From NCBI RefSeq assembly GCF_014647055.1, contig NZ_BMOL01000003.1, positions 62,001 through 126,000 on the forward strand: a stretch of 64,000 nucleotides of DNA. Reading direction: 5' to 3'. This document shows positions 53,347 through 64,000 of the stretch, piece by piece (position 1 is the stretch's first letter; each line of letters begins with the position of its first letter). The DNA comes from Deinococcus aerolatus. Its GTDB lineage: Bacteria; Deinococcota; Deinococci; Deinococcales; Deinococcaceae. A program made the position numbers and the translations under genes. Below the pieces are notes generated by a model. That model was not told the origin of the DNA, searched no databases, and worked only from the letters and a program-made list of their open reading frames with translations.

Positions 53347-53748
53347 GTGGTGGAATGGACCGCCGGAACGCGCGAACGCTTCGTGTGGCGGGCCAGTCAG
53401 TTGGAGGCGCTGCGAACCGAGCCGCACGCCGCCCCGGTCAACTACGGCTGTCTGCCTGGCACTCTGAATCCCGCCGACGCCGCCGAGATAGACGCGGTGT
53501 GGCTGGGACCGGCGCTGGGGGTCGGCACCACACCAGAGGCAGCGCCACTGGGCTTGCTGTGGCTGCGGGACGGCGATCACAAGGTCATCTTCGCGGCGGA
53601 TGTGCAGGCCAGGGCCCACGCTGAATTGCAGGCCTTGCAGGCGAGGCTGCTGGCCTGGTTTCCACCCGAACGCGGCGCACGCCTGCTGGGCCACGCGGAG
53701 GCGGTGGCGTGGCTGCATTCACTTGGGGCCGCAACAGTGAATGACTGA
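53347..53748 (+). CDS. Inorganic-pyrophosphatase-like protein with altered catalytic motif
   Basis: About 133 residues from the first GTG; the exact start is uncertain, since the frame is open back through the upstream stop codon and begins in a strand (LYRGVVEWTAG). It aligns by eye with class I pyrophosphatases: VVEWTAGTRERFVW, then NYGCLPGTLNPADAAEIDAV at the place of NYGY...DGDPxD, then LGLLWLRDGDHKVIFA for the later Asp/Lys block. The first Asp cluster is changed to D-A-A-E-I-D, so activity on pyrophosphate is doubtful. It follows the lipoprotein gene closely. Confidence 0.55.
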   Translation: MVEWTAGTRERFVWRASQLEALRTEPHAAPVNYGCLPGTLNPADAAEIDAVWLGPALGVGTTPEAAPLGLLWLRDGDHKVIFAADVQARAHAELQALQARLLAWFPPERGARLLGHAEAVAWLHSLGAATVND

Positions 53749-53826
53749 GCAGCGGCGGGAGCAGAGCGTGGGTTCTGGCCGCCTCCCCTTTCCCTGACGT
53801 CGTTGAGGGAAGACGGCAAGACGGGT

Positions 53827-54576
<750 letters not shown>

Positions 54577-54637
54577 GGGCGGAATGCTAGCAGGGCGGCG
54601 GCGGCAGATGTGGAAACGCGGCTGTCCCCCCCCGGCC

Positions 54638-55465
54638 CTAACCCAGGGCCAGGATCGGCGTTTCCTCCGTCACGCCCAGATGCAGCGTCAGGTCGTGGGC
54701 GAGGTCTTCGGGCGTGTCCCCCCAGGAATCCACGTTGACCCGCGTGATGCCCGCCGCACGCAGGCGGGTGTTGACCGCGTTCAGCAGGGCGGCGCGCAGG
54801 CTGGTGTGCCGCCACCCGGAGGCCACGCCGGGAGCGTCGAGCCGGCCCTTGCCACCGTCGATTGCGGCGCGGCACACGCCCACGCCCCGTCCCATATCGT
54901 CCAGCGCGATCACGCTGAGGTGCGAGTCGAAGCCGCCCGCACCGTCCGCCGCCGCGTCGGCGGTGACCGCGTGGTGGCCGACACGGTCCATGTAGGTTCG
55001 CAGGGCCTCAAGCCGGGTTTCGGGGTCCGGCACGTCGGCCAGCGGCAGAAGCTGAGTGCCAACAGGAGGGTCCACGTGGCGGTACGGCACGCGCCCGCTC
55101 AGGCGGCGGTACGCGCCCACCTCACGCAGCCCGGCCTCCAGCAGGACCTCGGGAGGAAACAGGTAGCCTTCCGCGAACAGGTAGACCCGGCCCACCTCCG
55201 CGTGCGCCGCGCGGACCAGGGCCAGCGCCGCCTCGTCCCGCCAGGGGCCGGGAAACACGCCACCCACCAGTTCCGACCCGTGCTGAGGACTGGGACGGGT
55301 GCCCACCGCCCCCAGCACTTCCTCCCGGTCATTGAGCGCCACAAACCCGGCTTCACAGGCCTCCGCCATCCACGCGAGGTCTCCTGGGGCTGCGCCGTAC
55401 AGGCCCGCGAAGGCGGGCAGCAGTTCGGTCGGGGACACAGTCCGGACCTCCACCCCTACCGGCAC
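54638..55465 (-). CDS. GNAT-like acetyltransferase-fold protein
   Basis: A 275-residue protein of two similar halves: an N-terminal part around GYLFPPEVLLEAGLREVGAYRRL and a C-terminal part with LSVIALDDMGRGVGVCRAA, RHTSLRAALLNAVNTRLRAAGITRVNVDSWG. The late helix-turn (ALLNAVNTRLRAAGI) fits the acetyl-CoA region of a GNAT, but the R/Q-x-x-G-x-G/A loop is not clear. GTG at 55465 lies 23 bases after the glgA stop, so it is probably cotranscribed with glgA. Function unknown. Confidence 0.55.
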   Translation of the reverse strand: MPVGVEVRTVSPTELLPAFAGLYGAAPGDLAWMAEACEAGFVALNDREEVLGAVGTRPSPQHGSELVGGVFPGPWRDEAALALVRAAHAEVGRVYLFAEGYLFPPEVLLEAGLREVGAYRRLSGRVPYRHVDPPVGTQLLPLADVPDPETRLEALRTYMDRVGHHAVTADAAADGAGGFDSHLSVIALDDMGRGVGVCRAAIDGGKGRLDAPGVASGWRHTSLRAALLNAVNTRLRAAGITRVNVDSWGDTPEDLAHDLTLHLGVTEETPILALG

Positions 55466-55487
55466 AGGCTCACCGTCCTGTCCAGGC

Positions 55488-56846
<1,359 letters not shown>

Positions 56847-56971
56847 GTCGCTCACTGTACCCGTCTGCGCCGCCAGAGGGCCGCAGCGGTGGTAGACGAC
56901 GGCAGCGTGGGGGCCGCACCATCCGCCCACGGTGTGCCATCAGCGGCGCAGCGGGTGGGAGAGGCCCTGGC

Positions 56972-58159
56972 CTACTGCGCCCCGTCCAGCGCCCGGCGCA
57001 GCCGCTCCAGCGCTTCGGTCAGGATCTCGCGGCTGGTGGCAAAATTCAGGCGGACGAAACCCTGAGACGGAGCCTTGAACTCCTCCGGGGCAAAGGTGGG
57101 GCCGTCATGGACCGCCACCCTGGCCTCCTCCAGCAGGAAGGTCTGCATGTCCCCGGCGCGCGGGCAGTCGCGCAGGTCCAGCCACGCCAGGTAGGTGCTT
57201 TCTACCGGGTGAAACCGGACGGCAGGCAGATGCTCGCGCAGGTACTCCGTGAGAAAGTCGCGGTTGGCACGCAGGTAGGCCACCGTGTCGGCCAGCCAGG
57301 GGCCGCCGTCACGGAGGGCCGCCTGCCACATGGTCACGCTCATGGCCCCCTCGTGACCCATCAGGCCCCCGGCGGCGGCCCGCACGCGTTTGACAAGTTC
57401 GGCATCGTGGCCGATCAGCACGCCGATGCCCAGGCCAGCGGTGTTGAACGCCTTGCACGGTCCGGTCACGGTGATGGTGCGGTCACGGACGCGCTCGGCA
57501 GCGGCAAAGGACTCGAACGGCCCCTCGGTGAAACGCAGATCGGCGTGCAATTCGTCGCTTAGGACGTACAGATCATGCCTGACCACCAGATCGCGCAGTT
57601 TTTCCAGTTCGTCATGTGTCCAGACGCGCCCGGTAGGATTGTGTGGATGACACAGCAGCATCAGGCGGGCGTCCTGCGCGGCAGCCTCCATGCCGTCCCA
57701 GTCGATCTCGTAGCCACCGGAACCGTCCAGCAACGGCACGGCAGCCACTTCACGCCCCAGCCCGGTGATGCTCAGGTGAAAGGGGTGGTAGACCGGGGTC
57801 ATGGTCAGCACCCGCTCGCCGGGCTGCGTCAGCGCCGCCACCGACGCGTAGATGCCCGGCACCACACCCGGCAGCATGGCGAGGCCGCCCTCGGGCAGGC
57901 CGCTCAGGCCGTGCGTGTCCAGTTTGGCGCGCAACAGGCTGTCCAGTACCTTATCGCCCATCAGCTGGTGGTAGCCCAGGCTGCGCTCCAGCCGCTCACT
58001 CAGCGCCGCCAGGATCGGGGGGGCCACCGGGAAATCCATGTCGGCAATCCACATCGGGATCACGTCCTCGGCGTACAGCGTCCACTTCAGCGAGTCCGGG
58101 TGGCGCAGTTCGGCGGGGCTGAGCGTGGGATACGCGGGCAGATTTTCCGTCTGGGTCAT
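56972..58159 (-). CDS. PLP-dependent aminotransferase / cystathionine beta-lyase (MalY/PatB family)
   Basis: A 395-residue fold-I PLP enzyme. The opening [25 protein letters not shown], cited as [14 protein letters not shown], is the PatB/MalY signature. [13 protein letters not shown] and [10 protein letters not shown] form the substrate and PLP pocket, and the PLP Lys is in [12 protein letters not shown]. Such enzymes cleave cystathionine or cysteine conjugates, or act as aminotransferases. TATCCT lies 6 bases before the ATG (leaderless). Confidence 0.92.
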   Translation of the reverse strand: MTQTENLPAYPTLSPAELRHPDSLKWTLYAEDVIPMWIADMDFPVAPPILAALSERLERSLGYHQLMGDKVLDSLLRAKLDTHGLSGLPEGGLAMLPGVVPGIYASVAALTQPGERVLTMTPVYHPFHLSITGLGREVAAVPLLDGSGGYEIDWDGMEAAAQDARLMLLCHPHNPTGRVWTHDELEKLRDLVVRHDLYVLSDELHADLRFTEGPFESFAAAERVRDRTITVTGPCKAFNTAGLGIGVLIGHDAELVKRVRAAAGGLMGHEGAMSVTMWQAALRDGGPWLADTVAYLRANRDFLTEYLREHLPAVRFHPVESTYLAWLDLRDCPRAGDMQTFLLEEARVAVHDGPTFAPEEFKAPSQGFVRLNFATSREILTEALERLRRALDGAQ

Positions 58160-58222
58160 GGGGAAAGGATACGCCGGACCAGCGCGGCGGGGAGCAGTCC
58201 ACCCCTGGGCGGCAAGAGAAAG

Positions 58223-58263
58223 GGCCGCACAGACGGCAGCCCTGGTGTTTTTCTGAGTGCGGC

Positions 58264-58264
<1 letters not shown>
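58223..58264 (-). terminator. Terminator after the ABC ATPase gene
   Basis: GGCCGCAC (58223-58230) and GTGCGGCC (58257-58264) are perfect arms, followed on the minus strand by CUUUCUCUU. The right arm overlaps the stop codon of the ATPase. Confidence 0.6.
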
Positions 58265-59913
<1,649 letters not shown>

Positions 59914-59982
59914 GACGTCAGTTTAGGGTATTGGCCTCCTGCTGCGGCCCACACGGCGCCCAGCACACGGCGCGGCGCACCC

Positions 59983-60022
59983 CCGGAAAGGAATGCGCCG
60001 CGCCGGTCTCCTGCGTTTCCGG
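59983..60022 (-). terminator. Hairpin after the astacin gene
   Basis: CCGGAAA (59983-59989) and TTTCCGG (60016-60022) flank a G+C-rich interior directly past the protease stop. No U-run; moderate support. Confidence 0.35.
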
Positions 60023-60026
60023 ATGG

Positions 60027-60833
60027 TCAGCGGGGGTACATGGCGTTAAGGGTATTGACGTCGGTGGGGCTGTAGCCGTTGCGCTGGCCCATGCGGTTCA
60101 GGTCGACGCTGGCGTCCAGCGGCCGGATCGCCAGTTTGCCGTCAAAGTAGGCGGGGTAATGCATGATCGAGTCGAAATCGTAGGCGCCGTAGCCCGCGCT
60201 GCCGCTGCGAATCTCGTACTGGCTCTGCCAGTCGGCGGGAATGTTGGCCCACACGATCTCCACGTACTGGTCGCGGTCGGGGCGGGTCTGCTCGTGAAAC
60301 AGGCCCAGGGTGTGGCCGAACTCGTGAATGATCGACCCGGTCGAGCAGCGGTCGGCCAGCGTGATGGTCTGCCGCCCACCCGTCATGCCCAGGCCCGAAG
60401 CACAGCTGGTGCCGGTGTTGTAGGTGATCTGGACGTAGTCGCGCTGCTTGGTGCTGGTGCGCGGCGTCACGATCGTGTTGGTGGTGGCGCCGATGGTGCT
60501 GGCGGCCTGGACCACCCGGTCACGAATGGCCTGGGGCACGTTGCTCGCAAAGGTATACGGCACGGTGCGCCCGGCCCAGCGGTAGCGGGTGTCGACAACG
60601 TAGGTGCCCTGCTGCGTGAGCTGACCGGCCTCCGCGACGATGATGTCGTCCTCGATCATGACGTAGCCGTCTTTCACGAAGCCGGTGACCTGCTGACGGC
60701 TGCCGTCGGGCAGAATCATCGTCACCGAACGCGAATCGGCCTTGGCCTGGGACGCGCCGTCCGGCACTGGAGAGGGGGAGCAGGCCGAGAGACCAAGGGC
60801 CAGAGACAACAAGACCGCAGCGGTGTTGCGCAT
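60027..60833 (-). CDS. Astacin-type (M12A) zinc metalloprotease lipoprotein
   Basis: A 268-residue protein. The signal peptide ends at lipobox LSAC (about residues 15-18). The zinc motif HEFGHTLGLFHEQTRPDRD (about residues 168-186) fits HExxHxxGxxHExxRxDRD exactly, and the Met-turn SIMHYP is present with a following Tyr-rich stretch. It should be an extracytoplasmic endopeptidase. AGGAGG precedes the ATG at 60833, a normal leadered gene. Confidence 0.92.
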   Translation of the reverse strand: MRNTAAVLLSLALGLSACSPSPVPDGASQAKADSRSVTMILPDGSRQQVTGFVKDGYVMIEDDIIVAEAGQLTQQGTYVVDTRYRWAGRTVPYTFASNVPQAIRDRVVQAASTIGATTNTIVTPRTSTKQRDYVQITYNTGTSCASGLGMTGGRQTITLADRCSTGSIIHEFGHTLGLFHEQTRPDRDQYVEIVWANIPADWQSQYEIRSGSAGYGAYDFDSIMHYPAYFDGKLAIRPLDASVDLNRMGQRNGYSPTDVNTLNAMYPR

Positions 60834-60981
60834 ATATGTTCCTCCTGTGTGCTGTGGGCCACACGCTATCCGCTGACAAGACGGTTGTAAGCGAATTTTC
60901 CGTCATTGGCGGCGGCGCGCCGATAGGCCCCGCTCCAGAAACAGGCCGCGCCGGACACCGGCTCCTGCCACAATACCGGGC

Positions 60982-61827
60982 ATGGAATCCTTCTGGCTGG
61001 CCGTCACCAATCTGGGGCGCGACGAGGTGTTCATCGTGGTGCTGGCGCTGTACACCTGGCTGTTCAATCCCGGCGGCGGGCGCACACTGGGCGTGGTGTT
61101 CGCGGGCAGCTACCTGGTGAACTCGGCGCTGAAGTACGGGCTGAACCTGCCGCGCCCCTTTACCAACGATCCGGGGCTCGTTTCAGACACAGTGCGGGCC
61201 ACAGGCGGCGGCCCAGGTCTGCCCAGCGGCCACGCGCAGATGTCAGCCACGCTGTGGGGAGGCATCGCCGCGCAGGTGCGGCGGCCCGGCATGTGGGTGG
61301 TGGCCGGGGTACTGATCGCCCTGATTGCCGTGTCGCGGCTGGCCCTGAACGTGCATTACCCCTCGGACGTGATCGTGGGGCTGCTGCTGGGCGGGCTTGC
61401 GGCGCTGGTGGCGGGCCGCGCGGCCTTCGTGGACGCCGGAACGTGGCGCTGGGCCGTGCCGCTGGCCGCCCTGCTGGTGGCCGCCTTCCTGCCAAGCGGC
61501 ACGCCGCGCGAGTATGGCACCGGCCTGGGCCTGTTCGCGGGTTTCTGGTACGCCCGCCCCACCTTCGCGCCGCCGCGTGACATAGTCGGGCGGCTGGTTG
61601 TGGGGGGGCTGGGCCTACTGATCGTCTTTGCCGTGTTCTTCGGGCTGGGGGCGCTGCCAGAGGCAGTCAAGAACATCGGGCTGGTGCGGGCGCTGCGCTA
61701 CGCTGTGCTGGTGGTGGTGGCCGTCGAGGTGGTCCCTGCCGTCCTGCGCCGCTGGATGCCGCGCACGGCGCTGGCCACGCCGGTCCGCATGGCCCACCCG
61801 CAGCCGGAAGGCACGCTTCCGCGCTGA
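60982..61827 (+). CDS. PAP2-family phosphatase
   Basis: A 281-residue membrane protein with about six to seven hydrophobic segments. The three catalytic motifs are present: KYGLNLPRP near residues 53-61, LPSGHAQM near 79-86, and [12 protein letters not shown] near 118-129. Such enzymes dephosphorylate undecaprenyl diphosphate, phosphatidic acid or related lipids. A CACAAT hexamer lies 7 bases before the ATG, a weaker form of the local leaderless pattern. It is divergent from the astacin gene. Confidence 0.9.
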   Translation: MESFWLAVTNLGRDEVFIVVLALYTWLFNPGGGRTLGVVFAGSYLVNSALKYGLNLPRPFTNDPGLVSDTVRATGGGPGLPSGHAQMSATLWGGIAAQVRRPGMWVVAGVLIALIAVSRLALNVHYPSDVIVGLLLGGLAALVAGRAAFVDAGTWRWAVPLAALLVAAFLPSGTPREYGTGLGLFAGFWYARPTFAPPRDIVGRLVVGGLGLLIVFAVFFGLGALPEAVKNIGLVRALRYAVLVVVAVEVVPAVLRRWMPRTALATPVRMAHPQPEGTLPR

Positions 61828-61992
61828 GAGGGGCGCGAAACCTGAACCGTTGAAGTTCCAGAGTCACAAAGGCTCCACTATGTCTCAGGTTGCAGAATCA
61901 CCCGTCTTTCGCCCTTTTCGTTCGGCACCTCTCAGCCCTCGCACAGTCTGGGGCCTCGCCGCGCTGCGGGCCAGGGGTGAGGGCTGTTGCAC

Positions 61993-62235
61993 ATGGGTGA
62001 CGGCAAGCGCGGCATCATTGCCTGTGGCATCCAGCACGGCGGGCGCGGCAATCACGCTCTGCCGGGGCCAGCATCATCAACGTTTCGCCACAACACGGCG
62101 TGGAGATTCTGAGGGAGTTCAAGGGTGCGCCCGGTTTTGGCATTCCCCCACCCCGACACCATGCGAATCATGCTACGCCCCATCACCGACGCTGACCTGA
62201 AGGCCATTGCTGCCTACATCAGCATGCAGCAGTAG
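61993..62235 (+). pseudogene. Remnant of a c-type cytochrome gene
   Basis: No long intact frame exists, but three pieces in order resemble a class I cytochrome c. First, MGDGKRGIIACGIQHGGRGN with HALPGPA, where the heme site C-x-x-C-H has become C-G-I-Q-H. Second, in a different frame, ASIINVSPQHGVEILREFKG. Third, in the first frame again, 62161-62235 encodes MRIMLRPITDADLKAIAAYI and ends SMQQ-stop, the usual cytochrome C-terminus with the axial Met. At least two frameshifts and the lost Cys show decay. Similarity is judged by eye. The upstream 61828-61992 holds nothing I recognise. Confidence 0.6.
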
Positions 62236-62264
62236 CCCGGCGCTCCTGCCTCCGACCTACCGCC

Positions 62265-62591
<327 letters not shown>

Positions 62592-62727
62592 CGGGTCTGA
62601 AGCATAGGGGCCATTCCGTGGCAGGAGTGTGGCCCGAGGGCCAGAACGGGGCAGCAAGCGCAGGACCACAATCCAGCGCAGAGGCCGGGAAGCGGATGCC
62701 GCCCGGCCTCTGCGCCTCACTTCCGTC

Positions 62728-63726
62728 CTACAGCTTCGTCAGATTGGGGTATTTCATGATGGCCTCGTCCTCGCTGAGAAACTCGCCCGGCGCGTCGGGG
62801 CTCCAGACCACCTCGGCGCGAATCAGGTCCGAGGCGTTGACGCTGCTGATGATGCTCAGGGCGGCCCGCGCCTCGGCGGCGTTGGTCACTCCGGCGGGCG
62901 GCAGGTTGCCCAGGGCATGGGCAGCCACGGCAATGGTCACGGCCAGATACATGTCGGCCGCGTCGCCCTTGTACTGGTAGTCCCCGCGCTGGGTGAAGCC
63001 CGTCCTGGGGTCCTTGTTCTGGTAGTTGCTGGTGGTCTGCTGGGTAAAGGCCGCGCGGGCCTCGGTGGCCCAGGCGCCCACCTGGCTGTCGGCGGCGTTG
63101 GGCGCACCCTGGGCGCGTTCCACGCTGCCGTACACCCAGCGCTCGGGGTGACGCAGGGCCACCAGCGCGGCCTCCTGAAGCATGCGGGCCAGCCCCTCAT
63201 TGGTGTCGGGATCACCGTTCTGCGCCACCTCTTGCAGCGCCTTCTTGACCTCATCGCCCTCAGCCAGCAGCAGCTGCACGCTGACCGCCTGGGCGGTGCC
63301 GCTCAGCGAGCCCAGCGCGGCCAGACCGCCGCCGCCGCCCGCACCCAGGCTGCGGCGCATGTACCCCACCACCATGAACACCAGCACGCCCACGATGATG
63401 ATCCCGATCAGTCCGGAGCCGCCGCCGCCGCCCCCGTAGCCGTAGCCGCCCCCGTTGATGATGATCGGACCGGAGTATCCACCGCCGGAATACCCACCCC
63501 CGCGCGAGAAGCCGCCGCCGGAGCTGCCCCCGAAACTGCCACCGCCTCCCCCACCTCCACCGCCGGAGCTGCTGCCGCCAAAACCGCCGCCCGACTGCGC
63601 CAGAACCGTGCCGGCAACGCCCAGTCCCGAGAAACTCAGGCCGCCCAGCGCCAGCACCAGGGCGGCCAGCCAGATCATCAGACCACGCGGACGGAAACGT
63701 CGGGCAGGGGGGCGAGAAGCGTTCAT
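62728..63726 (-). CDS. DUF1517 membrane protein with a glycine-rich linker
   Basis: A 332-residue protein. It has an N-terminal signal or anchor ([19 protein letters not shown]), a long Gly/Ser-rich and Tyr-containing stretch (about residues 46-102), and a membrane span ([18 protein letters not shown]). The soluble domain ([24 protein letters not shown], then [19 protein letters not shown]) matches the DUF1517 pattern known from plant, cyanobacterial and Deinococcus proteins. Role unknown. TAGACT lies 6 bases before the ATG. Confidence 0.85.
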   Translation of the reverse strand: MNASRPPARRFRPRGLMIWLAALVLALGGLSFSGLGVAGTVLAQSGGGFGGSSSGGGGGGGGGSFGGSSGGGFSRGGGYSGGGYSGPIIINGGGYGYGGGGGGSGLIGIIIVGVLVFMVVGYMRRSLGAGGGGGLAALGSLSGTAQAVSVQLLLAEGDEVKKALQEVAQNGDPDTNEGLARMLQEAALVALRHPERWVYGSVERAQGAPNAADSQVGAWATEARAAFTQQTTSNYQNKDPRTGFTQRGDYQYKGDAADMYLAVTIAVAAHALGNLPPAGVTNAAEARAALSIISSVNASDLIRAEVVWSPDAPGEFLSEDEAIMKYPNLTKL

Positions 63727-63809
63727 GCCCGCAGTCTACGGCCCCGGCGTGTTCAGGGTTCCCTTATCCGGTTTTTCACGCTTGCGGCGCGGCGCGGGTA
63801 GACTCAGCT

Positions 63810-64000
63810 GTGACCTCCGAACCCGAACGCACCATTACGCTGAGCCCTGACGAGTGGCAGGACTTCCAGGACCGACTGTACGAGCGGGATGACCGCCTGG
63901 AACTGCGGACCCCCGACACGGTGCTGGCCCGCGGCGAGCAGGTGGACGCCTATGTCCTGAGCGGCCACGCCGAGGCCCTGAACAGCGGCGAGGTGGACGG
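63810..64000 (+). CDS. Hypothetical protein, N-terminal part (runs off right edge)
   Basis: A GTG start lies 5 bases after TAGACT (63799-63804). The visible about 63 codons encode a hydrophilic, acidic N-terminus (TSEPERTITLSPDEWQDFQD, then RTPDTVLARGEQVDAYVLSG). No membrane span or motif is recognisable so far. It is divergent from the DUF1517 gene. Confidence 0.55.
   Translation, partial: MTSEPERTITLSPDEWQDFQDRLYERDDRLELRTPDTVLARGEQVDAYVLSGHAEALNSGEVD

Overview
The window is a GC-rich, gene-dense bacterial chromosome segment that looks like a Deinococcus species. The reasons are a monocyclase-type carotenoid lycopene cyclase, a TilS-TadA fusion, futalosine-pathway menaquinone synthesis (MqnD), a PEP carboxylase with a catabolic hut operon, and above all the promoter style. 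At least two dozen genes have a TANNNT -10 hexamer 5-7 bases before an ATG or GTG start, so their mRNAs should be leaderless, as is known for Deinococcus. Genus assignment is inference; no rRNA or tRNA gene was found. I recognise no mobile element, CRISPR array or origin.

Layout. 1-5.4 kb: left-edge partial gene, YchF, a beta-helix lipoprotein, a coupled nucleotidyltransferase/ADP-ribosylglycohydrolase pair and a DUF4388 protein. 5.5-9.9 kb: the conserved run rpsB-tsf-pyrH-frr-cdsA on the minus strand, with intrinsic terminators between rpsB/tsf and tsf/pyrH. 10-14 kb: secreted protein, GNAT, membrane protein, then a dehydrogenase/DegV pair. 14.1-23.2 kb: an amino-sugar/peptide uptake island with NagZ, a sugar-binding protein, a GH20 hexosaminidase, and a DppA-DppB-DppC set with no ATPase genes. 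23.2-28 kb: AroE-like and TspO-like proteins and a short-chain acyl-CoA pair (thiolase, 3-hydroxyacyl-CoA dehydrogenase). 28-31 kb: EamA transporter, a 36-residue membrane protein, an MliC-type inhibitor, a UspA interrupted by an amber codon, and a YmdB-type phosphodiesterase. 31-43 kb: PEP carboxylase, LysA, TilS-TadA, NUDIX-RibF, MqnD, an ABC exporter, a truncated haemoglobin and chorismate mutase-DAHP synthase. 43.2-49.5 kb: the hutUGIH operon with a divergent IclR regulator and a visible operator. 49.5-64 kb: SdaAB, lycopene cyclase with an odd tail, lipoproteins, TrmJ, GlgA, PatB, a lone nucleoside-type ABC ATPase, an astacin protease, a PAP2 phosphatase, a decayed cytochrome c gene, an HNH protein, a DUF1517 protein and a right-edge partial gene.

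How the genes work together. The hut genes overlap one another and would convert histidine to glutamate and formamide under the adjacent IclR protein. PEP carboxylase, LysA, DAHP synthase, MqnD and RibF are central metabolism and cofactor genes. NagZ, GH20 and the binding-protein transporter form a plausible muropeptide or chito-oligosaccharide scavenging route. The most interesting leads are the hut operator with its leaderless 48-codon leader ORF, two other tiny start-overlapping ORFs, the cytochrome c remnant, a two-level inverted repeat at 52.75 kb, the tail of the lycopene cyclase, and the coupled nucleotidyltransferase/ADP-ribosylglycohydrolase pair. I did not find a clearly new multi-gene defence or mobile system.
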